This document shows positions 17,352-25,715 of a stretch of DNA of 64,000 bases, piece after piece; the first letter of the stretch is position 1, and each line of letters opens with the position of its first letter. The stretch comes from Candidatus Methanomethylophilaceae archaeon (GTDB lineage: Archaea > Thermoplasmatota > Thermoplasmata > Methanomassiliicoccales > Methanomethylophilaceae), in contig CALUOK010000008.1 of NCBI GenBank assembly GCA_944322255.1, positions 1 through 64,000 of the forward strand. Reading direction: 5' to 3'. The notes below the pieces were generated by a model. The model was not told the origin of the DNA, did no database searches, and worked only from the letters and a program-made list of their open reading frames with translations. The translations under genes and the position numbers were made by a program.

Positions 17352-18773
17352 TCAGGGTTTCCTGTCGATGACCAGGAACACCGCGAGTATGGCGGCGACC
17401 GCGGCTGCGGCTGCACATGCAACGATGGTCACAGTGTTGTCATCATCGGCGGGCTGTGTTGGCACGAAGGGCGGAAGATCCTCGTCATCGTCGTATCCAG
17501 GCGTCTGAGTGGGCTCGACGTATACGTTGTCCCCGGCGTCTCCGGAGTAGTCGGCGCCGCTCTCGATGCGGATGGTGTTGCCTCCAGTGTTCTCGAAGTT
17601 GCTGAAGGCGATGCTGGTCCCGCTTCCGGCTGTGAGGGACATGTTGGTTCCCAGCTTTCCGGATGCGGTGGCAGATCCGCGCTCGAGGGTGATGCTGATG
17701 CTGCCTGTGCCGTCTTCGTTGGATTCCTTGTCGGACTGGCCTGTGACGCTGATGGAGGTTCCCTGGCTGAGATCCAGTTTGAGGTTGTCGGCTCCATGCT
17801 TGTCTCCGCCCCAGTATGCGATGCTGGTGGCGGTCTCGGTATCCAGGCTTACATGGAAGGCGGAGTTGTAGTCTCTGAGATATTGTGTATCTCCATCCAC
17901 CTGAGGCTCGCTTCCGATGATGATGTTCTGCGGGGATTCTGCTTTATCAACTCCATTGAAGTTGAGTCCGGACAGGCTGACGCCGTCGATACGTGCTTCT
18001 CCTTTGGATGATGCGTCACCTGCACCACCACGTTGGGCGATCTTCAGCGCTGCGAGGTCTCCGCAGTCTCCGATGAAGTCGACATTGCGGATGTCTATGG
18101 TTGTTCCGATGATTCCTGTGATGTCTATGTCGATGGCGTAGTCGCCACGGTCATAGTACTGGAAGTTGGGATCATCAGTGCTTTCAACATCTCCATTGAA
18201 GCCTGGTGTGGTGGCACAGTCCTCGATGGTGAGTCCGTCAATCAGAAGATTGGAGACGCTGGTAAGATAGATTCCTTTGGAAATGTAGTTCTTAATAGTA
18301 CAATTCTGGATGGTAAGATCGATGGGTGTGGGTTCATCACTGATTGGATTCTGATCCATGGACACAATTCCATATGGAATCTCCACACCGTCTCCAGGTT
18401 TTCCATTCAATGTGAGGTCCTTGATGATGACCTGATAATTGTCAGATGCTCCAGGAGGATTTGTATTGTGATTGTTAAACCAAATCTCTCCATAGAGTGT
18501 TTTGCCGTTCCCTTCAATGACCAGTTTGTCGAAAGATCCAGTGTACTCGTAGAGATTCAGATAGTGGTTATTGTCAGTGATATAGTAGTTCTCCTCAAGA
18601 GTCAACGTGGCGACCCCGTCACTTTCATTAAGGTTTATTTTATCCAACAGTGCATCGTTGGTGATGTTCTGAGCACCGTCGACCCCTTCGCTCTCAAGGG
18701 GCACCGTTGCCGAGAACACCACGGCGACCATCATGACCGCCAGGGCTAGTGCGACCGTTTTCCTGCTGTCCAT
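17352..18773 (-). CDS. Surface protein E, intact, inverted relative to A-D (473 aa)
   Basis: Signal peptide at residues 1-31 (MDSRKTVALALAVMMVAVVFSATVPLESEG). Beta-helix-like body with IKDLTLNG and LTIQNCTIKNYISKGIYLTS repeats, the latter almost aligning with protein C, so C and E are full-length paralogues. The C-terminus has DDDEDLPPFVPTQ, membrane helix and DRKP. GGAGGATGA precedes the ATG, with TATA-like CTTATAAC further upstream. Unlike A-D it has no poly-G run, no leader hairpin, no interrupted frame and no winged-helix partner gene. Exported and anchored, role unknown. Confidence 0.85.
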   Translation of the reverse strand: MDSRKTVALALAVMMVAVVFSATVPLESEGVDGAQNITNDALLDKINLNESDGVATLTLEENYYITDNNHYLNLYEYTGSFDKLVIEGNGKTLYGEIWFNNHNTNPPGASDNYQVIIKDLTLNGKPGDGVEIPYGIVSMDQNPISDEPTPIDLTIQNCTIKNYISKGIYLTSVSNLLIDGLTIEDCATTPGFNGDVESTDDPNFQYYDRGDYAIDIDITGIIGTTIDIRNVDFIGDCGDLAALKIAQRGGAGDASSKGEARIDGVSLSGLNFNGVDKAESPQNIIIGSEPQVDGDTQYLRDYNSAFHVSLDTETATSIAYWGGDKHGADNLKLDLSQGTSISVTGQSDKESNEDGTGSISITLERGSATASGKLGTNMSLTAGSGTSIAFSNFENTGGNTIRIESGADYSGDAGDNVYVEPTQTPGYDDDEDLPPFVPTQPADDDNTVTIVACAAAAAVAAILAVFLVIDRKP

Positions 18774-19063
18774 CGTTCATCCTCCTTCATATCAAGAAAG
18801 GGCTGTTATAAGCACATCCCCCTCCATTTGATGTTCTGTGTATGTGAATCTGATGAGCGATACATAAAATGTGACCTAAGCATGTTAGTTCGCGAGTAAT
18901 GAAACATCGAAGGAGAAAAAACTCCAGTCCAAACTACCATCCTCTACTCTCATGACACCGGCTGGTAGCCTCAGCTGCGGACCTCTGATATACCCGACAC
19001 CGGATACCCTCTCCGGGGATTCAAACGGACAGCAAGGCAGACGCCATAATCAGGTTCCAGCGT

Positions 19064-19528
19064 GTGATCGTACAGGAGATCCTGGGCCCGATTCCGGAGA
19101 CCGACATACAGCTCACGACCACAGACACATGCGACATGATCGCCGAGTGCGCCGGGAAGCTCACCGCCGCCGCATTCGACGCCGCCGGCGGCGAGGCCGA
19201 CAGGGACTTCGAGTCTATGGTCTGCGACGCCGTCGCCCTCTACTCCCTCTCCGTCTCGGCAGTGCGCTGGGACATATGCGACCTCGCCAGGGACGACCCC
19301 ATGTACAAGGGCCAGATACTCATGAGGATGATGTCCGAGACCTCCAGGGCGTCCTACCAGGTCAAGGCCCTCTCCGGCGAGTTCCGCCTCACGCCCTTCC
19401 GCGCCCCAGAGATAATCAACAGCCGCAGGCACACACATGGCGGGAAGGTGGACTTCGCCGAGTGGCTCGAGTCCACCGATGACAGGCAGTGGGTGGAGAA
19501 CCTCTGGGCAATCGTGGTCCATCCTTAA
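19064..19528 (+). CDS. Hypothetical protein (about 154 aa)
   Basis: Not recognised. Soluble and mostly helical, rich in Asp/Ala, with no signal peptide or membrane segment. Features visible are AVRWDICDLARDDPMYKGQILMRMM and a C-terminal DRQWVENLWAIVVHP. The GTG at 19064 is used as start, but the same frame stays open upstream to 18989 and the residues before it (DSKADAIIRFQR) look protein-like, so a non-ATG start such as ATT at 19019 is possible. It ends in TAA 64 nt before the next gene. Confidence 0.6.
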   Translation: MIVQEILGPIPETDIQLTTTDTCDMIAECAGKLTAAAFDAAGGEADRDFESMVCDAVALYSLSVSAVRWDICDLARDDPMYKGQILMRMMSETSRASYQVKALSGEFRLTPFRAPEIINSRRHTHGGKVDFAEWLESTDDRQWVENLWAIVVHP

Positions 19529-19559
19529 GTTGACTTAACAGCGTTACATCCGGTGCGCA

Positions 19560-19568
19560 TCCTTTATA
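19560..19568 (+). promoter_or_regulatory. TATA box of the flavodoxin-ferredoxin gene
   Basis: CTTTATAAC lies about 25-30 nt before the ATG at 19593, so transcription probably begins at or near the start codon (leaderless). Confidence 0.55.
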
Positions 19569-19592
19569 ACCCATGCCGTCGAAACGGGCGGC

Positions 19593-20369
19593 ATGATCTT
19601 CGTCTTCTCCGGAACAGGGAACTCGTACTCGGTAGCCCAGCGCATCTCCGCCGCCACCGGCGTGAAGATGGTCGACCTCGTCGCCGCCGTGAGGTACAAG
19701 CGCTACGGCTACGACGCCGCCGGCGAGGACATGGGCTTCGTCTTCCCCGTGTACTACTACGGATTGCCCCGCATGGTCGCCGAGCTGGCGGAGAACATCG
19801 TGGTCAGGAACCCCGGCAGGGTCTTCGCCGTGGCCACCTGCGGCGAGGAGTCCGGAGGGGCCTGCGAGATGCTGGCCGAGAAGCTCTCCGGAAGGCTCAA
19901 GCTGGACGCCTGCTACGACGTGGTGATGCCGGACAACTCCATATTCGCCTTCGAGCCCCCGACTCCGGAACAGGAGAGGGAGACCCTCGAGAAGGCGGAC
20001 GCCAGGGTGGAGGAGATCGTCGCATCCATAAGGGACGGTGAGTCCGGCGACTTCTGCCAGTACAAGGGCGAGAAGGACTGGCGCGAGATTTACCCCATGT
20101 ACGAGGAGCAGCGCGTCACCGAGCCCTTCAGGATCACCGACAAGTGCATCGAGTGCAGGCTGTGCGAGGAGATCTGCCCCGAGCAGGCCATCAAGGTCTA
20201 CCACAGGAAGCCGGTCTGGGACGAGGAGAGGTGCTCCCTGTGCATGGGATGCCTGGAGCTCTGCCCCAAGGACGCCATAGAGTACGGCGACGCCACTGTC
20301 GGTCGCCGCAGGTTCTTCAACAAGGTGTACTACGAGAGGAGCATCGGCATACCGCTGAAGTTCAACTGA
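19593..20369 (+). CDS. EFR1-type flavodoxin-ferredoxin protein (258 aa)
   Basis: Electron carrier with an N-terminal flavodoxin-like domain (FMN phosphate loop FSGTGNSYS at 5-13; PVYYYGLP at 52-59 as second FMN loop) and a C-terminal pair of 4Fe-4S clusters: Cys185/188/191/195 (CIECRLCEEICP) and Cys214/217/220/224 (CSLCMGCLELCP). This order is typical of EFR1 family ferrodoxins of anaerobes. Cytosolic. Redox partner is not evident from neighbours. Appears leaderless and monocistronic. Confidence 0.9.
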   Translation: MIFVFSGTGNSYSVAQRISAATGVKMVDLVAAVRYKRYGYDAAGEDMGFVFPVYYYGLPRMVAELAENIVVRNPGRVFAVATCGEESGGACEMLAEKLSGRLKLDACYDVVMPDNSIFAFEPPTPEQERETLEKADARVEEIVASIRDGESGDFCQYKGEKDWREIYPMYEEQRVTEPFRITDKCIECRLCEEICPEQAIKVYHRKPVWDEERCSLCMGCLELCPKDAIEYGDATVGRRRFFNKVYYERSIGIPLKFN

Positions 20370-20442
20370 TCGCCGTATGTGCCAGACTCCGGAAACACAA
20401 TGGTTATTAAGGTAGCGGAAGTTCTCCAAACGTCGTTGGCTC

Positions 20443-21420
20443 ATGAGTAATTGTATCGCCGGGGAAGGCAGTTTCTTGAAATTCGATGATTCGGACATCA
20501 ACGAGTTGACGGTCGTATCCGTTAGGATGGAGGTCAGGGAGCACATAGTGGGGATTGTCGAGCGTCACAACATCGATTACATCATCGGAATCCCTCGCAA
20601 AGGGTACTGGATCGTGGATGATGCCGTCAAGACCTACCTTAGAGGCTATGATGTCGAATGTGCCAGTTACGATTCTGATCGCTCGTATGATGTGACGGGG
20701 AAGAACGTATTGATTTTCGACGATACCATCAACACTGGCCAGCATGTCACTGAGGCGGTTCACAGGGTTCGTGAATCCAGGCCCGCATCGATCGTCGTGG
20801 GAACCCTTGCGATCATCGAACAAACTGCCAGAAAACTAGAGGTGGATCTGGCATCCGACATTCCCTTTCATGTGGAATCCATCAGGACGTTCGAGGTGTA
20901 CGATAGATACGAGAGCGGACGGGTTGTGCCTGGTTGTCTCTGCTACTACTATGCCTATGTGGTTAGACCGCTGATATACTCGCTTTGTCTGAACCCTGTG
21001 AACGACTACTGTAACTGGTTCTTCAGAACGGATGCTATATGCAGCCATGTCATATTGGACCGCATCAAGCAGACCCTGGGAATCACAGAACACAAGGTCG
21101 TCCTGGAGGAGGAGTTCAGGAGTCGGTACGTCCTCCCCATCCCCTGGGACATGGCCTATCCCGGATACAGGCCGGAATCCAGGAGCCTGTCCAAACTCCG
21201 CATCTCTACAGTGTCCCTCGATGACGAGGTCATGGTCATGGTCACCCCCGTCATGAATCCCATAGTGGACCACGACCAATCGAACGACGATGCCCAGTCG
21301 TTCTTCAACGACATCAGCAGGGCCTTCATTGAGTCCATAAAGGATAGAATCCTGGATGCGATGACCGACATCCATGCGAGACAGGTGGGTTCGCTGCTGA
21401 TATTCAACGAATGCAAGTGA
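20443..21420 (+). CDS. Phosphoribosyltransferase-domain protein (325 aa), first gene of a two-gene module
   Basis: Residues about 30-140 form a type I phosphoribosyltransferase core with GIPRKGYWIVDDA (residues 49-61) and the 13-residue PRPP-binding motif VLIFDDTINTGQH at 89-101, including the paired Asp and the T-x-x-T-G loop. Residues about 180-325 are a C-terminal region not recognised. It is not an evident salvage enzyme: length and tail do not fit Apt, PyrE or Hpt. The next gene, 9 nt later, encodes a cyclase-like protein. Candidate nucleotide-signalling or defence component; inference only. Confidence 0.75.
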   Translation: MSNCIAGEGSFLKFDDSDINELTVVSVRMEVREHIVGIVERHNIDYIIGIPRKGYWIVDDAVKTYLRGYDVECASYDSDRSYDVTGKNVLIFDDTINTGQHVTEAVHRVRESRPASIVVGTLAIIEQTARKLEVDLASDIPFHVESIRTFEVYDRYESGRVVPGCLCYYYAYVVRPLIYSLCLNPVNDYCNWFFRTDAICSHVILDRIKQTLGITEHKVVLEEEFRSRYVLPIPWDMAYPGYRPESRSLSKLRISTVSLDDEVMVMVTPVMNPIVDHDQSNDDAQSFFNDISRAFIESIKDRILDAMTDIHARQVGSLLIFNECK

Positions 21421-21429
21421 GGTCGTACG

Positions 21430-22200
21430 ATGGTCCAGGTGACAGATCATGGGGATAACGTGGTGGCGTTCACGGACATCGTCGGTTTCACAGACATCGC
21501 CGAAGACAAAAAGGACTACGGGGTTCTGGCAGAAGCGATAGAAGGCGTGTTCGATGAGCTGGAGGAGGAGACCCTTCTTTTCGACTCGGCGAAAGGTTCC
21601 AGAGGCGACATCCGGATCGCTCTGATCGGGGACGCGTTCCTCGTATGCATCCCCGCGGACAGCATGGATTCGACGATTCTGAGATGCATGGATGTGGCAT
21701 TCAGGATACAGAGGCTTCTGTTCCGCGAATACGGGTTGTTGACGAGCGGTGGCGTCGATTCCGGAAATGTGTTCACGGTCGGCCCCTTTCCATCAGGGAA
21801 CGGTATATCGAGAGCCCATGACAGGTCCAAGGAGGGTCGTACCCATCATCTTCCTTATGCGATAGTCGTTCCGAACGATCTGATGGACAGAGTCAGGACC
21901 GCCTACATCGAACAGAGCATCAACAGGAAGGAGGCCGAGAAGTCGTTCGATTCTAGATTCGGTTCGATACGGGTGAAAGATAACTGCTTCCGTCTTCCGT
22001 TCGGAACGGTTCCAGACGAGACCGATCGTAAGTCGCTCATCGAATCTGTCAACAAGTATCAGGAAACTGGAACATTCCGCAACGATCCTGCAAGATTCAT
22101 AGACGGATTGAAGGAGATGATCGATCAGTTCAATGCCGTGTACCCAGAGTATCCCATCAGATATGAGGTGGGCAAAAGCGGAATTCTCATCTCACAATGA
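21430..22200 (+). CDS. Stand-alone class III nucleotide cyclase-like protein (256 aa)
   Basis: Residues 12-70 match the class III adenylate/guanylate cyclase core: VAFTDIVGFTDIAE with the first metal-binding Asp at 16, and ALIGDAFLV with the second at Asp68. The residue normally specifying adenine (Lys, three before the G of GD) is Ala64, and the transition-state Asn/Arg pair appears replaced in GNGISRAHDRSKEG (123-136), so it is either a cyclase with other base specificity or a nucleotide sensor. No receptor or membrane domain. Coupled to the phosphoribosyltransferase gene; its end overlaps a convergent winged-helix gene by 9 nt. Confidence 0.7.
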   Translation: MVQVTDHGDNVVAFTDIVGFTDIAEDKKDYGVLAEAIEGVFDELEEETLLFDSAKGSRGDIRIALIGDAFLVCIPADSMDSTILRCMDVAFRIQRLLFREYGLLTSGGVDSGNVFTVGPFPSGNGISRAHDRSKEGRTHHLPYAIVVPNDLMDRVRTAYIEQSINRKEAEKSFDSRFGSIRVKDNCFRLPFGTVPDETDRKSLIESVNKYQETGTFRNDPARFIDGLKEMIDQFNAVYPEYPIRYEVGKSGILISQ

Positions 22201-22494
22201 GCCTTCTTCCATGCAGATGTTGTATGCGCTTCTGACATAGGCTGTGGCCTCGCCGGTGACCGAGAACGAACGCTCCCACTTGCCATCTATGTCTACCCAT
22301 CTTCCAGATATCATTCCGAGGTCGAACAGCCTGTCCAGATACAAGGACACGTCATCTTCAGACATCTCTTCTTTCAGTGATTCCACTAAATCATTATAAG
22401 TGACGGGAACGCTCCCATTGGACGGATCAGATAGTTTGAATATCTCCAAACAAACACGCATCTGATCAGACAGCTGCACGGACACGGTAATCAC
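22192..22494 (-). CDS. Small winged-helix-like protein (100 aa)
   Basis: GTG start at 22494. Residues about 8-70 resemble a winged helix-turn-helix: LSDQMRVCLEIFKL, VTYNDLVESLKEEMSEDDVSLYLDRLFDLGMI, then a wing GRWVDIDGKWERSFSVTG. Proteins of this kind in Methanomassiliicoccales-like genomes are often predicted transcription factors. It is convergent with and overlaps the cyclase-like gene. A role in controlling the module is possible but not shown. Confidence 0.65.
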   Translation of the reverse strand: MITVSVQLSDQMRVCLEIFKLSDPSNGSVPVTYNDLVESLKEEMSEDDVSLYLDRLFDLGMISGRWVDIDGKWERSFSVTGEATAYVRSAYNICMEEGSL

Positions 22495-22872
22495 TGAATG
22501 AGTATTGCAAAAAAGGACAATGCATTACTTGTAAATAAGAAGGTACGGAAAACTATTTAAAATATTAAACGTCGTTAAAATTGATTTTAACCTTATACCG
22601 TGTTAGAAGTCAACTACAAAGGAAATGATATTGGAAATCAATACATACGATACCTATCATTATACTTCCTACAGTCATACAATGCTTCAAACTATTTCTG
22701 AGATCAGGCGACATATGCTGACTAGATGGATTAAAATCGTCATTTTTGTCCATTAGGTTGCCATCAACAGGGGTCGTCCATTTATACGACATACTTTTCG
22801 GCGGTTGGACGCATAAACCAAGAGTTTATCACAACCTTCGCCATAGGGGGCGTCCGAAGGAGGAAGGCTGGT
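22495..22872. other. AT-rich intergenic region; leader of the tetrapyrrole operon
   Basis: No convincing gene. 22500-22750 is strongly AT-rich. Possible TATA boxes for the downstream operon are CATTTATACG near 22779 and AGTTTATCAC near 22822. AAGGAGGAAG at 22857-22866 is the ribosome binding site for the TTG start at 22873. Confidence 0.5.
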
Positions 22873-23505
22873 TTGGAGAAGGTTCTGATGTCGCCGATCC
22901 TGCTGTCGCCCGGGGACCGTCTGGTCACCGTGTTCGGCGGCGGGAAGGTGGCGCTGCGCAAGTGCAGGCACTTCGAGGGTTTCAGGATCAGGGTGGTCTC
23001 GCCCGAGGTCCTGCCGGAGCTGGAGGCCATCGCCCATGAGGTCATCCGCGAGGCCGTGGACCCCGAGACCGCCGGCGGTTACATGGATGGCTCCGACATC
23101 GTCGTCGCCGCCACCCACGACCACGCGCTGAACGACGCCATCCGCGATGTCTCCATGTCCAAGGGCATCATGACCAACTCCGCCCACGGCGGAGGGGACG
23201 TCCTGATACCATCCACCCTGCACCGCGACGGGTACACCGTGACGGTGTCCTCCGAGGGGCGCGTCCCGGCGTTCCCGCCGTACGTCATCGAGAGGATCGA
23301 CGAGTTCCTGGATCCGTCCTACGACGCCATGCTGGAGCTGCTGGTGGAGCTGAGGAAGGTGATCCGCGACAGGATTCCCACCCAGCCCGGCAGGGCGGAG
23401 TTCCTGGCGTCGGTCCTCGCCGATGAGACGATCTGGGGGATGCTCAGGGACGGCGACACCGAGGGCGCGTACCGCCGCGCCCTAGCAGAGGGCGGTCTGT
23501 CATGA
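22873..23505 (+). CDS. sirC: Precorrin-2 dehydrogenase / sirohydrochlorin-forming enzyme (210 aa)
   Basis: NAD-dependent oxidation of precorrin-2 to sirohydrochlorin, as in the N-terminal part of CysG, SirC and Met8p. A Rossmann loop VFGGGKVALRK lies near residues 20-30 after SPILLSPGDRL; NSAHGGGDVLIPSTLHRDGYTVTVSSEGRVPAFP is the typical family segment. TTG start, supported by GGAGG 9 nt upstream; ATG at 22888 (MSPILL) is the alternative. First gene of the operon to hemD; stop overlaps hemA by 4 nt. In a methanogen sirohydrochlorin feeds siroheme, cobalamin and F430. Confidence 0.88.
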   Translation: MEKVLMSPILLSPGDRLVTVFGGGKVALRKCRHFEGFRIRVVSPEVLPELEAIAHEVIREAVDPETAGGYMDGSDIVVAATHDHALNDAIRDVSMSKGIMTNSAHGGGDVLIPSTLHRDGYTVTVSSEGRVPAFPPYVIERIDEFLDPSYDAMLELLVELRKVIRDRIPTQPGRAEFLASVLADETIWGMLRDGDTEGAYRRALAEGGLS

Positions 23506-24743
23506 TCGTTAGCATGCATGTCACACACACCTCCGCCGGGGGCACGGAGGGTCTGAACAACGTGGTCCCCATCCTCGAGGAGGAGGTCGCCAAGAGGATC
23601 TCGGTCCTGGACTCGGTGAACGAGTACATCATAGTCAGGACCTGCAACCGCTTCGAGGTCTACACCGCCACCGCCGACAACAGGGAGGTGGCCGACTACC
23701 TGAACTTCATAATCAGGTCCATAGTCCCCTCGTCCAACATCGCCTACATCCTGGAGGACAAGGAGAGCATCAAGCACCTGTTCAGGGTGGTCTGTGGCCT
23801 GGACTCGCTGATCGTCGGCGAGGACCAGATCCAGCACCAGGTCAGGGAGTCCTACGCCAGGGCCAAGGAGGAGGGGCACGTGGGCCAGATGCTCACCCGC
23901 CTCTTCGACAACGCCATGATCGTCGGCAAGAGGGTCAGGTCGGAGACCGCGCTGAACAAGGGCGCGGTGTCCGTGGGGTCCGCCGCCGTGGAGCTGGCAG
24001 AGAGCAGGATCGGGGACCTGAGCGGGAAGGCGATCACCATCCTGGGCGCCGGGGACATAGCCTCGGTGATATCCAAGAACCTGATCGGCAAGAACGTGGG
24101 CACGGTCATCGTGTCCAACAGGACCTACAGCCGCGCCATAGAGCTGGCGGACGAGCTGGGCGGGAAGGCGGTCAGCATGGCCCGCCTCACCGAGGCCGTG
24201 GCCGACTCCGACCTGGTCCTGGTGGCCACTGGCGCTCCACACGCGGTGCTGCACTGGCACCATGTCGCGGATGCCATGAGGATGCGCCCGGACAGGAAGC
24301 TGCTGATCATCGACGTGTCCGTCCCCAGGAACACCGACGACGAGGTCGCGGAGATCCCCAACGTGGAGCTGGACAACATGGACGCGCTCCAGACCATCGC
24401 CATGCGCAACGTGGAGCGCAGGAGGAACGAGATCGTCTCCGCCGAGAGGATCATCGGCCAGGAGCTGGCCAGGCTGGACGCGGAGCAGAAGGAGCAGATG
24501 GCGAACGACGTGATCCGCAGGATCGGGATCAGGGTCGCCCAGATAAGGGAGCACGAGCTGGACACCGCGCTGTCCAGGGCGGGCTCCGCCGACGTACACG
24601 AGCTCCTGGACGACCTGTCCAGGGCTCTCGCAAACAAGTTCACGGCCGAACTCTACAAGAACCTGAGGGAGGCCTCGCGCGACGGGCGCGTCGACACGTG
24701 CAACGCGGCCGTCGACCTTTTCGGATTGAGGGATGTTCAATGA
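23502..24743 (+). CDS. hemA: Glutamyl-tRNA reductase (413 aa)
   Basis: Catalyses NADPH-dependent reduction of Glu-tRNA to glutamate-1-semialdehyde, first step of the C5 pathway. The catalytic Cys48 sits in VRTCNRFEVY. SLIVGEDQIQHQVRESYARA follows, and an NADPH Rossmann loop ILGAGDIASVISKNL occurs near residue 185. The C-terminal helical dimerisation domain ends near 413. Usual length. ATG overlaps the sirC stop (ATGA) and its own stop overlaps hemB. Confidence 0.96.
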   Translation: MIVSMHVTHTSAGGTEGLNNVVPILEEEVAKRISVLDSVNEYIIVRTCNRFEVYTATADNREVADYLNFIIRSIVPSSNIAYILEDKESIKHLFRVVCGLDSLIVGEDQIQHQVRESYARAKEEGHVGQMLTRLFDNAMIVGKRVRSETALNKGAVSVGSAAVELAESRIGDLSGKAITILGAGDIASVISKNLIGKNVGTVIVSNRTYSRAIELADELGGKAVSMARLTEAVADSDLVLVATGAPHAVLHWHHVADAMRMRPDRKLLIIDVSVPRNTDDEVAEIPNVELDNMDALQTIAMRNVERRRNEIVSAERIIGQELARLDAEQKEQMANDVIRRIGIRVAQIREHELDTALSRAGSADVHELLDDLSRALANKFTAELYKNLREASRDGRVDTCNAAVDLFGLRDVQ

Positions 24744-25711
24744 TGATGTACCCAGATGTGCGTCTGAGGAGACTCAGACAGAGCGACAGGATGAGGAACC
24801 TCGTGGCGGAGACCAGGCTGCACCCGGACGAGCTGGTGCTGCCCATCTTCTTCGACGCGAACATCGACAAGGTCAAGGTGACCGGCTCCATGCCCGGGGT
24901 GGAGACATACCCGCTCTCGGGTTACGAGGACATCGCCGGGGACATCCAGGGCAATGGGGTCAACTCCGTCCTGGTGTTCGGCGTGCCCAGCCACAAGGAC
25001 GCCTGCGGCACCGGCGCCTACGAGAAGGAGGGCGTGGTGCAGAAGGCCATCGCCGGCCTGAAGGAGAACTCCGACATGCTGGTCATCGCCGACCTGTGCC
25101 TGTGCGAGTACACCGACCACGGCCACTGCGGCGTCCTGGACAAGGATGGATACGTCATGAACGACGAGACCATCGAGCTGTACGGCAAGACGGCTGTGTC
25201 TCAGGCCGAGGCCGGTGCCGACATAATCGCCCCCAGCGGCATGATGGACGGCCAGATCGCCGCCATCAGGATGGCCCTGGACGACGCCGGGTTCAAGAAC
25301 GTCCCCATCATGGCGTACAGCGCCAAGTTCTACAGCGCGTACTACGGTCCATTCAGGGACGTGGCCAACTCCGCCCCCGGCAAGGGCAACCGCGCCGGGT
25401 ACCAGATGCCCTGCGGCAACAGGCTGGAGGCCATGAGGGAGATCGAGATGGACGTGGCCGAGGGAGCGGACATGATCATGGTCAAGCCCGCCGGCCCGTA
25501 CCTGGACATCATCCGCGACGCCAGGGACAGGTTCGACCTGCCGCTGGCCGCGTACCAGGTCTCCGGGGAGTACGCGATGATTAAAGCAGCAGCCGCCAAC
25601 GGATGGATCGACGAGGAGAGGATCATGATGGAGTCGCTCCTGGGGATCAAGAGGGCCGGCGCGGACATCCTGATAACATACTTCGCTAGAGAGGCGGCCA
25701 GGCTGATGTGA
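24740..25711 (+). CDS. hemB: Delta-aminolevulinate dehydratase, porphobilinogen synthase (323 aa)
   Basis: Condenses two 5-aminolevulinate molecules to porphobilinogen. Cysteines 120, 122 and 130 (LCLCEYTDHGHC) form a zinc-site signature; Schiff-base lysines are Lys196 (YSAKFYSAYYGPFRD) and Lys249 (MVKPAGPYLDII). The start is one of three consecutive ATGs from 24740, overlapping the hemA stop; the frame is open further upstream inside hemA but without homology. Confidence 0.96.
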   Translation: MMMYPDVRLRRLRQSDRMRNLVAETRLHPDELVLPIFFDANIDKVKVTGSMPGVETYPLSGYEDIAGDIQGNGVNSVLVFGVPSHKDACGTGAYEKEGVVQKAIAGLKENSDMLVIADLCLCEYTDHGHCGVLDKDGYVMNDETIELYGKTAVSQAEAGADIIAPSGMMDGQIAAIRMALDDAGFKNVPIMAYSAKFYSAYYGPFRDVANSAPGKGNRAGYQMPCGNRLEAMREIEMDVAEGADMIMVKPAGPYLDIIRDARDRFDLPLAAYQVSGEYAMIKAAAANGWIDEERIMMESLLGIKRAGADILITYFAREAARLM

Positions 25712-25715
25712 TACC

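Noticed and set aside
22610-22792. 60-aa minus-strand open frame in the AT-rich spacer
   Set aside because: No ribosome binding site, no similarity to anything seen, and composition of non-coding spacer.
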